A stretch of DNA of 64,000 nt from Pseudomonas sp. v388 (GTDB lineage Bacteria > Pseudomonadota > Gammaproteobacteria > Pseudomonadales > Pseudomonadaceae): assembly GCF_003935425.1 (NCBI RefSeq), contig NZ_RHQN01000001.1, forward strand, positions 186,001 to 250,000, in the 5' to 3' direction. Positions within the stretch are counted from its first letter, which is position 1. Each line of letters begins with the position of its first letter. Positions 1 through 8,192 of the stretch are shown here, one piece after another. The notes beneath the pieces are model-generated. The model searched no databases. It was not told the DNA's origin and saw nothing but the letters and a program-made list of their open reading frames with translations. A program made the position numbers and the translations under genes.

Positions 1-1241
1 ACACCGACGGCGGTTTGCAGCGGGTTCTTGAGGCCGATGTCGAAGCCGCGGTTGAAGTCCAGGTTGTTGGTCCACTGATCGAACTGCTGCGAGGCGAGAT
101 GAAACGAGGTCGGGCTGGTCGGTCCCCATGAAGGGTTGAGGGTATTGCTGGCATTGAGTGTCGAGTCGTCCTGGCCCCAGGTTGAACTGGCATCGTAGTT
201 CCAGCCTCCGACTTCGCCCTTGAAGCCGCCCGCGATCTGAAAGTCCTTGGTGCGATTGCGGCGCTGGGCGTGAATGCCATCGGGGTAGGGCGTGTTGGGG
301 TCGCCGGCCAGGGAGTTGATTTCGTTGGGTCGGTAGTTGCCGGTGACTTTGGTGGTTTCCATGTAGCTGGCGGTGGAAAAGGAATAGAAGGTCAGGTCGT
401 CATGGATGGGCAGTTCCAGGTTGTAGCTGGCGTTGCTGACCTTTTCACGACCCAGCCCGTAACTGGGATTCCAGCCGTGGCGGTCAACGGTCTGGTCACG
501 GCTGTCGGGGAAGCCGGGCGACGAATACAGGTTGCCGGTGGCGCTGCCGGTGCGGTCGAAGGGTTCCTGGCCTTTGAGGTCCAGTGACAGATTGGCGAAG
601 CCGTCGTTGGGCAGGGGCAGGCCGTAATTGACGGTTTGATGGACTGTGTCGCCGTCACCACTGCCGTAGCGTCCGAACGAGGTCTCGGCGCTGCCGCCAG
701 AGTCGTTTTCCTTGAGGATGATATTGATTACTCCGGCGATGGCATCGGAGCCGTATTGCGCCGACGCGCCGTCACGCAGCACCTCGATATGATCGATGGC
801 GGAAACCGGAATCAGGTCGAGGTTGACCGGCACCGCCGCCGTGCCGATGCGCGCCAGGTTGTTGATCAGCGCGGTGTTGTGCCGCCGCTTGCCGTTGACC
901 AGCACCAGCACCTGGTCGCCCGACAACCCGCGCATGGTCACGCCGCGAACCGACCAGGAGGTGCCGCCGCCGTTGATGGCCGGCAGATTGAACGATGGCA
1001 GCAGGCGGGCCAGCAGTTCCTTGAGCCCGACCTTGCCGCTGGCCTGTAGCTGCTCGGCGCTGATCACATCGATGGGCGAAGGGCTGTCGGTCACGGTGCG
1101 CGGCTGGCTGCCGCGATTTCCGGTGACCACTACGGTGTTCAGGGTCTGGTCCGGATCGGCGGTTTCCGCATGGGCCTGGATGCTGGCGGCCAGCAGGCTG
1201 AGGGCGGCGACGGCGTAGGAATTGTATTTGACTGAGCTCAT
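1..1241 (-). CDS. TonB-dependent receptor, N-terminal part (cut by window edge)
   Basis: Outer-membrane TonB-gated receptor. Reading leftward from an ATG at 1241, about 413 codons are open with no stop before the window edge. The N-terminus is a Sec signal peptide (hydrophobic run ending near AHA-ETAD), followed by a short TonB-box-like stretch (LNTVVVTGN) and a plug domain. Plug signatures visible are PSPIDVISAEQL, a GVTMRGLSGDQVLVLVNGKR segment and RDGASAQYGSDAIAGVINI. The remainder is the start of the beta-barrel. It lies downstream of a small ORF and of the rhodanese and thiol-dioxygenase genes on the same strand, so a role in uptake of a sulfur compound is plausible; the ligand cannot be read from the sequence. 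The barrel and C-terminal Phe are outside the window. Confidence 0.9.
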   Translation of the reverse strand, partial: MSSVKYNSYAVAALSLLAASIQAHAETADPDQTLNTVVVTGNRGSQPRTVTDSPSPIDVISAEQLQASGKVGLKELLARLLPSFNLPAINGGGTSWSVRGVTMRGLSGDQVLVLVNGKRRHNTALINNLARIGTAAVPVNLDLIPVSAIDHIEVLRDGASAQYGSDAIAGVINIILKENDSGGSAETSFGRYGSGDGDTVHQTVNYGLPLPNDGFANLSLDLKGQEPFDRTGSATGNLYSSPGFPDSRDQTVDRHGWNPSYGLGREKVSNASYNLELPIHDDLTFYSFSTASYMETTKVTGNYRPNEINSLAGDPNTPYPDGIHAQRRNRTKDFQIAGGFKGEVGGWNYDASSTWGQDDSTLNASNTLNPSWGPTSPTSFHLASQQFDQWTNNLDFNRGFDIGLKNPLQTAVG

Positions 1242-1337
1242 GACGCGACTTCCTGAAAGATTGCAGGCACAGGCAAACCCTTCGCGACGGGGCGCGAAAT
1301 GCGAGGTTTGCTGAAAGTTGTGTGTTGGCGAAGCGAA

Positions 1338-1484
1338 TCAGGCCGGGTGGGCGCGTTTCACTTGAGCCGTGAGGTCGTTATGAGCGTTCAGCAGACGTTG
1401 CAGGCGATACCGTTCGATGCCAATGGCAGATTTCAGATAGATGATGTGCAGGGGATACAGGACGTATTGCAGGAGTGTCGACAT
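1338..1484 (-). CDS. small 48-aa protein of unknown function
   Basis: A 48-residue ORF starting at ATG 1484 behind a good ribosome site (GAGAGGAAA about 7 nt upstream). The product is basic and begins with a hydrophobic, aromatic stretch (MSTLLQYVLYPLHIIYLK) followed by an Arg/Leu-rich helix, so it may associate with the membrane. I do not recognise the family. It sits between the rhodanese gene and the TonB receptor on the same strand, so it may be co-transcribed with the organosulfur block. A longer in-frame reading from 1568 exists but has no convincing ribosome site and runs through the 1549-1577 hairpin. The strong ribosome site and placement favour a real gene. Confidence 0.5.
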   Translation of the reverse strand: MSTLLQYVLYPLHIIYLKSAIGIERYRLQRLLNAHNDLTAQVKRAHPA

Positions 1485-1548
1485 GGTGGGTTTCCTCTCG
1501 CGTGTGGGTTCAGCCTCCGCCTGGAGAGGGGTCGGTTGGTCAGTGGAT

Positions 1549-1577
1549 GCGCCCTGTACTTTTGCCACACAGGGCGC
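1549..1577. repeat. perfect 9-bp inverted repeat (hairpin)
   Basis: GCGCCCTGT (1549-1557) and ACAGGGCGC (1569-1577) can pair around an 11-nt loop in the gap just past the end of the rhodanese gene. No T-run follows on the minus strand, so it is not a classical terminator. It could be a processing or mRNA-stabilising hairpin between the rhodanese and the 48-aa ORF. Confidence 0.5.
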
Positions 1578-1583
1578 GATGAG

Positions 1584-3167
1584 TCAGATCACGTAAAAAC
1601 CATGGGTGCCGTCCCGGGCCAGTTGCTCCACCAGGCCGAACTCCCAGTCCAGGTAGGCCTGCATGGCTTCGCGAGGGGCATCGGTGCCTTCATAAGGTCG
1701 GCGATAGCGGTCGATACGCGGTGAGGCCAGATGGCTTTCACCGTCTTTCAGCGGCAGTTGCGCCGCGATCCAGCTGGCGGTGCCGCCCTTGAGCAGGAAC
1801 ACCGGCTTGTCGGTCAGGGCTTGGACTTCAGCAACCGCCAAGCGCGCTAACTGACTGCTGCCGCAGGTCAGCACATAGCGTTGCGCGGCAGGAACGCGGG
1901 CAACGGCGTCGCGCAACTGGGCACGCAAGACCCAATGGGCTCCGGGAATGTGGCGCTTGACGTAGTTGGCGCTGGTGGTGAAGTCCAGCACTGCGCTATC
2001 CCCCTGTTTCAACCAGTCGGCCAACGTCTGGGGGCTGATCTCTTCGGCCTGGAGAGGTGTCGGCACCGGTGCCTGCCAGGCGCCTTTCTCGCTGAAGTGT
2101 GAAGGCTCGACGTCGTCCAGCACGTACACCTCCCAACCCAGTTGCGCGAGCCACGAGGCTGACATGTTGGCGCGCACACCGTCATCATCCACCAACACCA
2201 GGCGCGCGCCGCGCACACTGGCGAAATGATCGGTTTCCTGCACCAACTGGCCGCCGGGCGTCGAACGGGCAGCGGGCAGGTGGCCGGCCTCGAATTCTTC
2301 AGGGGTACGTACATCGAACAGGTAAGTGGTGCGGGTGGTTTCCTGCTGCCAGCCTTGCAGATTGGCCAGGGTGGCACGGCCCACGCGCGCCCTGTCGGCG
2401 ACGCCGCGAGCATCACGGCTGGCGATCTGGCGATTGATTTCTCCGGTCGCGGCAAACCGGCGTGCCTGGTCGTGGTGCAACTTCTGACCGGCCAGGGTCC
2501 AGCCGATGGTGCCGTTGCGCAACGCCGACACCGGGTTGGCGATTCCGGAATTGATCAACGACTGGGTGCCGATGATGCTGCGTGTGCGACCTGCGCAGTT
2601 GACGATGATGCGAGTGGCCGGATCGGGCGCCAGTTCACGGGCGCGCAACACCAGTTCCGCGCCGGGCACGCTGATGCTGGTGGGGATGCTCATGGTCTGG
2701 TACTCGTCGAAACGCCGCGCGTCGAGCACCACGACGTCGGCGTGGCTGTCGAGCAGCGCCTGGACTTCGTCGGCGGCCAGGGAAGGGGTGTGGCGTTCAC
2801 TCTCCACCAGCTCGCCGAACGCCTTGCTCGGCACATTGACGTCGATGAACAGCTCGCCACCGGCATCGCGCCAACCTTGCAGGCCGCCTTCCAGCAAGCC
2901 GACGTTGACGTAACCCAGCTCATGGAAGCGCTGCACGGCGATGCTCGCCAGGCCTTCACCGTCGTCGTAGACGGTTACGGCTGTCTCGAGTCGGGGAATA
3001 CGTGAATACACCTCAAGCTCCAGTTTCGAGAGCGGAATGTTGGCCGCAAACAGCGGATGGCCCTGCGCAAAAGGCGCTTCTTCACGCACATCCACCAGCG
3101 CCACCTCTTCATGGTTCAGCAGAGCCTGGCGGATCTCGGCGAAGGAGCGAGTCGGTTCGTTGCTCAT
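1584..3167 (-). CDS. four-domain rhodanese-family sulfurtransferase
   Basis: A 527-aa protein made of four rhodanese domains in tandem (roughly residues 8-110, 125-230, 260-365 and 375-480). The active-site loops differ. Domain 2 has Cys191 (VNCAGRTRS) and domain 4 has Cys435 (LTCGSSQL), while domains 1 and 3 carry DDG (VYDDGEG, VDDDGVR) in the loop and look non-catalytic. Such enzymes move sulfane sulfur to acceptors such as sulfite, cyanide or thiols. Its start overlaps the stop of the upstream 3-mercaptopropionate dioxygenase gene by 4 nt (ATGA), implying translational coupling. The neighbour order matches my memory of PA2602-PA2603 in P. aeruginosa. It probably handles persulfide or sulfinate products of thiol oxidation. 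Confidence 0.92.
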   Translation of the reverse strand: MSNEPTRSFAEIRQALLNHEEVALVDVREEAPFAQGHPLFAANIPLSKLELEVYSRIPRLETAVTVYDDGEGLASIAVQRFHELGYVNVGLLEGGLQGWRDAGGELFIDVNVPSKAFGELVESERHTPSLAADEVQALLDSHADVVVLDARRFDEYQTMSIPTSISVPGAELVLRARELAPDPATRIIVNCAGRTRSIIGTQSLINSGIANPVSALRNGTIGWTLAGQKLHHDQARRFAATGEINRQIASRDARGVADRARVGRATLANLQGWQQETTRTTYLFDVRTPEEFEAGHLPAARSTPGGQLVQETDHFASVRGARLVLVDDDGVRANMSASWLAQLGWEVYVLDDVEPSHFSEKGAWQAPVPTPLQAEEISPQTLADWLKQGDSAVLDFTTSANYVKRHIPGAHWVLRAQLRDAVARVPAAQRYVLTCGSSQLARLAVAEVQALTDKPVFLLKGGTASWIAAQLPLKDGESHLASPRIDRYRRPYEGTDAPREAMQAYLDWEFGLVEQLARDGTHGFYVI

Positions 3168-3772
3168 AAGGCTTGGCTCTCTTTAGACAGGTCCCAGATG
3201 TTGGGGAGAAAGGCGTTGGAATAGCCGGAAATAAACAGTTTTTCGCTGCCGTCGGCCTGGTAGACCGCGCGGCGCACGGCACCGATATTGGCGCCGTAGA
3301 CATGAATGCTGATGGAAACCTGGTCGTCGAACGCGTTGCTGACTTGATGAATGTCGCCGACTGTGGGCGATACTGCCTCGACCTGACCGGGCTGCAATTG
3401 CACCGGGCTGCCGCCGGCGATCAGGGCACCGTCCGCTGCACGTTTGAAACCCTGTGCGTTTTCCTTGCCACGCAACATGCCGATCAAGCCCCAGACGCGA
3501 TGGTCGTGGATCGGCGTACTCTGCCCTGGGCCCCAGACGAAACTGACCACGCTGAAACGCTGCCGTGAATCGGCATGCAGGAGATATTGCTGGTAACGCT
3601 GCGGGTCCGGGCGGGCGCATTCGTCCGGCAACCAGTCGTCGTGGCGGACCAGCCGGGCCAGCAGTTCGCTGCCCTGGCGCAACAGATCGTCTTCCCGAGG
3701 CGCGCTGTCGATGAGTTCCGCCAGCGCGCCGATGAATGCTCTGAGTCTCTCCGGATGTGGGGCGTTGGTCAT
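3164..3772 (-). CDS. 3-mercaptopropionate dioxygenase (cysteine dioxygenase family)
   Basis: A 202-aa cupin-type thiol dioxygenase that adds O2 to a thiol to make a sulfinate. The ferrous iron triad is visible as His89 and His91 (STPIHDHRVWG) and His142 (GDIHQVSN). The length and sequence closely match the P. aeruginosa PA2602 enzyme as I remember it, which prefers 3-mercaptopropionate over cysteine; that preference is inferred for this copy. It is the first gene of a leftward operon and overlaps the rhodanese start by 4 nt. A LysR gene is divergent across an AT-rich 219-bp gap and is the probable regulator. The substrate could also be cysteine; a kinetic test would separate the two. Confidence 0.9.
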   Translation of the reverse strand: MTNAPHPERLRAFIGALAELIDSAPREDDLLRQGSELLARLVRHDDWLPDECARPDPQRYQQYLLHADSRQRFSVVSFVWGPGQSTPIHDHRVWGLIGMLRGKENAQGFKRAADGALIAGGSPVQLQPGQVEAVSPTVGDIHQVSNAFDDQVSISIHVYGANIGAVRRAVYQADGSEKLFISGYSNAFLPNIWDLSKESQAL

Positions 3773-3991
3773 GGTGTGTCCGTTTTGCGAGGGTCATGTT
3801 TGTCACGGTATTTAAGCATAATGATTTCAGTTAATATGCTATCTATTAATGATTAGCTTATAGCTCAAAAGCATTTAAAGCTGACGTTGACAGGCTTTAT
3901 TGTTATCAGTCGCGGAGTGTGCTGTTCGGCCCGCAGCAATGAATCTATGCTTTTTGAACATCTTATCGACTGCTATCTATGTGCGGACCAA

Positions 3992-4897
3992 ATGAAAATT
4001 GATGATATCGATGCCTTCGTTGAGGTGATTCGCTGCCAGTCCATCAGCCATGCCGCCGAGTCGCTGCAACTGACTCAGCCGGCCATCACGCGACGAGTGC
4101 AGAACTTCGAACAGGCGCTGGGCGTGGAATTGTTCGACCGCAACACCAAGCCGCTGCGCCCGACCCTGATCGGCACGCGGGTGTATGAACAGTGCCGTCT
4201 GATCCTGCGGGAAATGGATGCGCTGCGTGAACTGGTGGCCACCGACGCTCCGCCCACCGGCGTGCTGCGCCTGGGCGTTCCGCAAACCATCGGCGATGTG
4301 GTGCTGCTCGATGCCCTCAAGCAATTGCGCGTCGGATACCCGGAACTGCGCGCTCAGGTCGCGACAGGTTGGGGCAGCCAGTTGGTGGGCAATATAGAGC
4401 GCGGGGAACTGGACGCAGCCGCAGCGCTGTTCCCGGCGGGCAAGATCTTCCCGGACAACATCGTCGGTGAGTCCATCGGCAAGATGGAACTGTTGGTGGT
4501 ATGTGCCAGGGAGCAGATGCCCAAGCGGCCGTGCAAGCTGGCCGATGTCTACCACAATGGCTGGGTTTTGAATCCGGACGGCTGCGGCTTCCGGGCCGGA
4601 CTGCAGCGCGCGTTGTCGGAACAGGGGCTGGGCATGCGGGTCAATCTGGAAACGTTCGGCACCGAACTCCAACTAGGGCTGGTGGCCGAGGGCGTCGGCC
4701 TGGGGCTGGTGCCGCGCCCGTTGCTGGAGCGCAGCATCCATTTCGAACAGCTGGCGGTGGTGCCGCTCAAGGATTTCAAGCCGGTCATGGACCTGTGGCT
4801 GATCTACCCACGCTTTCTCGGCAATATGCAGGCCCCGGTGGATGCATTCGGCCGGCTGGTGGCCGCCTCGCTGCAAAAGGTCGGGCGCGCCGCCTAG
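3992..4897 (+). CDS. LysR-family regulator of the thiol dioxygenase operon
   Basis: A 301-aa LysR regulator with the winged-helix domain at residues 1-60 (AFVEVIRCQSISHAAESLQ, TQPAITRRVQNFEQALG, LFDRNTKPLRPT) and a LysR substrate-binding domain from about residue 90. I chose ATG 3992 (MKIDDIDAF) because it matches the usual family N-terminus; upstream in-frame sequence to 3887 is not LysR-like. It is transcribed away from the dioxygenase/rhodanese operon, the classic arrangement for a LysR regulator and its target, and the order matches PA2601-PA2603 as I recall it. The AT-rich gap 3773-3991 presumably holds both promoters. The effector is unknown; a thiol or sulfur metabolite is a reasonable guess. 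Confidence 0.88.
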   Translation: MKIDDIDAFVEVIRCQSISHAAESLQLTQPAITRRVQNFEQALGVELFDRNTKPLRPTLIGTRVYEQCRLILREMDALRELVATDAPPTGVLRLGVPQTIGDVVLLDALKQLRVGYPELRAQVATGWGSQLVGNIERGELDAAAALFPAGKIFPDNIVGESIGKMELLVVCAREQMPKRPCKLADVYHNGWVLNPDGCGFRAGLQRALSEQGLGMRVNLETFGTELQLGLVAEGVGLGLVPRPLLERSIHFEQLAVVPLKDFKPVMDLWLIYPRFLGNMQAPVDAFGRLVAASLQKVGRAA

Positions 4898-4951
4898 CGC
4901 GTTCGAAAAAGGGGTTTGCCGCCAGGCCACCCCTTTACCGCGCTGGCCGGC

Positions 4952-6040
4952 TCAGGCGACTTTTCCCGCCGCCTGCCGCTCGCGTTCCGCCACCAGTTTT
5001 CGAGTCAAGGGGATCAGGCGCTTGCCGTAGTCGATGGCATCGTCCAGCGGGTCAAAGCCACGGATCAGGAAGGTGGTGATGCCCAGGTCGTAATAGTCGA
5101 GCAGCGCTTCGGCGACCTGCTCTGGCGTTCCAACCAGTGACGTTGAATTGCCTTGCGCACCCAGCAAGCCCGCGATGCCGGTCCACAGTCGCTTGTCCAG
5201 ACGTGAACCTTGCGCAGCGGCGGCGAGCAGACGGCGCGATCCTTCATTGGGCGGTTCGCGCCGCACAAAGCCATTGCCCTCGGCCAGTGCCGTGGCCTGT
5301 TGCAGGATACGCTCGGCACGCTCCCAGGCCTGGGCTTCGGTGTCGGCCAGAATCGGTCGCAGCGACAGGCTGAAACGCACGCGGCGACCGTGCCTGGCGG
5401 CTTCGGCCCGCACGCGGTTCACCACATCCCGCACTTGCTCGTAGGTCTCGCCCCACAGCGCGTAGACATCGGCATGCTTGCCTGCCACTTCGATGGCGGC
5501 TTGCGACGAGCCGCCGAAGTACAGCGGAATGTGAGGCTGTTGCAGGGACTTCACGGCCGAATGCGCGCCCTCGACCTGGTAATACTTGCCCTGATAATCG
5601 AAGGGCTTTTCGCTGGTCCATTCCTGGCGCACGACATCAAGGTATTCATCAGTGCGCGCGTAACGCTCGTCCTTGGAGAGATAACTGCCATCGGCCCGCA
5701 ATTCGCGATCATCGCCGCCGGTAATGATGTGCACGGCAGTGCGCCCGCCGTTGAAAATGTCCAGAGTGGTGAACTGGCGAGCGGCCAGCGTCGGAGCGGC
5801 GAAGCCAGGACGGTGGGCGATCAGGAACTTGAGCTTTTTGGTCACGCCGGCAGCATGCGAGGCAATCAGCGTGCTGTCCGGACTGTTGGAGTGGAAGGCA
5901 ATCAGGGCCCGGTCGAACCCGGCTTCTTCATGGGCGTGGGCGACTTTCTCAACGTAATCGGGTTGCAGGACCGGGCCGCTGCGTGGGTGGATTTCCGAAG
6001 CGTGATGGCCGCCAATGTAGCCGATGAATTCAATGCTCAT
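4952..6040 (-). CDS. FMNH2-dependent alkanesulfonate monooxygenase-like enzyme (LLM class)
   Basis: A 362-aa luciferase-like monooxygenase of the SsuD-related group. It shows the TIM-barrel start (MSIEFIGYIGG), the segment LIAHRPGFAAPTLAARQF, NGGRTAVHIITGG for flavin phosphate binding, and the C-terminal GTPEQVAEALLDYYDLGI stretch. SsuD-type enzymes release sulfite from sulfonates using reduced flavin supplied by a separate reductase; no such reductase gene lies nearby. The start at 6040 has AAGGAA about 7 nt upstream. It is divergent from the SsuCB-like transporter genes across a 378-bp AT-rich region, which suggests shared sulfur-starvation control. It is somewhat shorter than, and distinct from, canonical SsuD, so its substrate may differ. 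Confidence 0.85.
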   Translation of the reverse strand: MSIEFIGYIGGHHASEIHPRSGPVLQPDYVEKVAHAHEEAGFDRALIAFHSNSPDSTLIASHAAGVTKKLKFLIAHRPGFAAPTLAARQFTTLDIFNGGRTAVHIITGGDDRELRADGSYLSKDERYARTDEYLDVVRQEWTSEKPFDYQGKYYQVEGAHSAVKSLQQPHIPLYFGGSSQAAIEVAGKHADVYALWGETYEQVRDVVNRVRAEAARHGRRVRFSLSLRPILADTEAQAWERAERILQQATALAEGNGFVRREPPNEGSRRLLAAAAQGSRLDKRLWTGIAGLLGAQGNSTSLVGTPEQVAEALLDYYDLGITTFLIRGFDPLDDAIDYGKRLIPLTRKLVAERERQAAGKVA

Positions 6041-6418
6041 GGAAGAGTTCCTTGTCGTTGTCTGGACGGGATGAAAGCCTCCACCTGGCAGGGGGTCGGT
6101 CTGAGCTGTCCAAAGTAGGCGCAGCGGAAGTCGGTGTGAAATGCCGATTCATTCTATGGTTATTATCAAATAAATGAATTATCCCGATTTATATGTATTC
6201 ATTCTGTGCATTTCTCGTGAGGCCTGTCAGGGATTTCAGTGTCGGCCGAAGCCATAAGATTATGCAAATCACTGATCTGAAATAGGATATTACTGATCAT
6301 TTATCATATTAGTTTATGCCCAAATAGAATTTCACTGGGTTTTTTTATGCGAATAGCATGAAGGCGCAGTTCATCGATGGCGCTTTCAGCCATCGTCTGT
6401 TTGAGGAAGGAAGCCTGA
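6041..6418. promoter_or_regulatory. AT-rich divergent control region between monooxygenase and ABC genes
   Basis: A gene-free 378-bp stretch far more AT-rich than its surroundings. The 9-mer ATTCATTCT occurs at 6147-6155 and again at 6197-6205, 50 bp apart (about five helical turns). ATTCATT/AATGAAT also forms an inverted repeat (6147-6153 with 6173-6179). This layout would suit a LysR-type activator such as CysB or Cbl, but I cannot identify the site from a consensus. Confidence 0.4.
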
Positions 6419-7279
6419 ATGAGCGAAAAGTCTCTCGACAACGCCAGCCTTGCAGGCACGTTTTCCATCGATAAACCCGCACGTCCCGCTGGCGGTTCGG
6501 CAGCGCGGCGTAACGGGCGCATCCCCGACGCTGTCCTGCGCTTGCTCAGCCCGGTAGCCCTGTTGTTACTGTGGGAACTGGCCTCGCAAGGCGGCCTGAT
6601 TCCGCAGCGTGTGATAGCAGCGCCTTCGCAGATTGGCGGCACGTTGTGGGCCATGATCATTTCCGGCGAACTGGGCACGCACCTCTGGGTGTCGTTGCAG
6701 CGAGCGCTGGTCGGGTTGGGCATCGGTGTCGGTATCGGCGTGGTCGCGGCGCTGATCACTGGCTTATCCAAGCGCGGTGAGGTGATCCTCGATTCGCCGA
6801 TGCAAATGCTGCGCACCATTCCCTCGCTGGCACTGGTGCCCTTGTTCATCCTCTGGTTCGGCATCGGCGAGTTCACCAAGATCGCCCTGATCGTGACCGG
6901 CACGACCTTTCCCGTGTACCTCAACCTGTTCGCCGGCATTCGCAATATCGATCCCAAGCTGATCGAGGCGGCCAATACCCTGGGGCTGAATCGCCGCGAG
7001 CTTATCTGGCACGTGATTCTGCCCGGCGCCATGCCTTCGTTCTTCGTCGGGCTGCGCTATTCCCTGGGGATTTCCTGGCTGGCGCTGGTGTTCGTCGAGC
7101 AGATCAACACCACCGCCGGGATCGGCTTTCTGGCCAGTGACGCCCGGGACTTCATGCGCACCGACGTGATCGTTATCTGCCTGCTGATCTACAGCGTTCT
7201 GGGTTTGCTGATCGACGGACTGATCCGCACCCTGGAGCGTTTCGCTCTGGCCTGGCGCCCATCCTTTGTGAGGAATTGA
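6419..7279 (+). CDS. ABC transporter permease, sulfonate/taurine type (SsuC-like)
   Basis: A 286-aa inner-membrane permease of the SsuC/TauC family. After an extended, polar N-terminal 35 residues it has a first membrane helix (VALLLLWELA) and about six helices in total. The EAA loop (residues about 180-200: EAANTLGLNRRELIWHVILPGAMPS) contacts the ATPase. GGAAGG precedes the ATG at 6419. The ATPase gene follows after a single base, so the two are translationally linked. The matching binding protein lies just downstream on the opposite strand (8193-9167), an unusual split arrangement. The likely substrate is an aliphatic sulfonate or related ester. Confidence 0.9.
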   Translation: MSEKSLDNASLAGTFSIDKPARPAGGSAARRNGRIPDAVLRLLSPVALLLLWELASQGGLIPQRVIAAPSQIGGTLWAMIISGELGTHLWVSLQRALVGLGIGVGIGVVAALITGLSKRGEVILDSPMQMLRTIPSLALVPLFILWFGIGEFTKIALIVTGTTFPVYLNLFAGIRNIDPKLIEAANTLGLNRRELIWHVILPGAMPSFFVGLRYSLGISWLALVFVEQINTTAGIGFLASDARDFMRTDVIVICLLIYSVLGLLIDGLIRTLERFALAWRPSFVRN

Positions 7280-7280
7280 T

Positions 7281-8060
7281 ATGTCGACCATCAATGTTGC
7301 CGAAGCGCCCAATCCCGTGCAGCTGCGCAATGTGGTCCGCCAGTTCGGCGAGCAGCGCGTCATCGACGGCCTGGATCTGGACATCGCGCCGGGGGAGTTT
7401 GTCGCGTTGCTGGGCGCCAGCGGTTCGGGCAAGACCACTCTGCTGCGCAGCCTGGCCGGGCTCGACAGCATTGACAGCGGGCAACTGCAAGTACCTGTGG
7501 CGCGGGCGGCCGTGTTTCAGGAGCCGCGGTTGATGCCGTGGAAGCGCGCCTGGAAGAACGTGATCCTGGGTTTGCGCATTCCCGATGCCAAGGCGCGTGC
7601 AGTGCAAGCCTTGACCGAAGTGGGGCTGGCCCATCGGCTCGATGCCTATCCGGCCACGCTGTCCGGTGGCGAAGCGCAGCGCGTGGCCCTGGCTCGCGGT
7701 CTGGTACGCGAGCCCAAGTTGTTGCTGCTCGATGAGCCTTTCGCGGCCCTCGACGCATTGACCCGCATCCGCATGCATCGGCTGATCATCGAGTTATGGC
7801 GTAAACACGCGCCGGCGGTGCTGCTGGTGACCCACGATGTGGACGAAGCGATCCTGCTTGCCGACCGGGTCATTGTCCTGGCCAACGGCAAGGTTGCCGA
7901 ACAGCTGTCGATCGATCTGCCCCGCACCCGGGACACCGGTCAGCAAGGGTTCCAGCAGATCCGCGCACGCCTGCTCGAATTGCTTGGGGTTGAAGTGGAG
8001 GGCGGCGCGCAGGTTCCGGCGGTTGAGCCGAACGTGGTGCGACGCGTCGCCAATGGTTGA
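7281..8060 (+). CDS. ABC transporter ATP-binding protein (SsuB-like)
   Basis: A 259-aa ATPase that powers the permease encoded one base upstream. Walker A is GASGSGKTT (residues 45-53), the signature is LSGGE (127-131), Walker B is LLLLDEP (147-153) and the switch histidine is His185 in VTHD. The Q-loop FQEPRLMPW and overall size fit the nitrate/sulfonate/taurine (NrtD/SsuB/TauB) group. The C-terminal 50 residues are a loosely conserved tail as in SsuB proteins. With the permease and the convergent SsuA-like binding protein it would form one complete importer. Confidence 0.92.
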   Translation: MSTINVAEAPNPVQLRNVVRQFGEQRVIDGLDLDIAPGEFVALLGASGSGKTTLLRSLAGLDSIDSGQLQVPVARAAVFQEPRLMPWKRAWKNVILGLRIPDAKARAVQALTEVGLAHRLDAYPATLSGGEAQRVALARGLVREPKLLLLDEPFAALDALTRIRMHRLIIELWRKHAPAVLLVTHDVDEAILLADRVIVLANGKVAEQLSIDLPRTRDTGQQGFQQIRARLLELLGVEVEGGAQVPAVEPNVVRRVANG

Positions 8061-8192
8061 AGGCGTGCTGTGATCGACGGGGCTGGCGGCGATGGCTCGA
8101 TGGTCGCCAGCAAGACGGATCGCCGCCCCGGTGGCTTGTGCAGCGCGTCGTACTGGATCTGCGGGATGTGGCCTGCTTGCGAACGCTAAGGG

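Noticed and set aside
8061-8192. inverted repeats between the SsuB-like and SsuA-like genes
   Set aside because: GGCGGCGAT/ATCGCCGCC arms can pair but no T-run follows either strand clearly, so I do not call a terminator.
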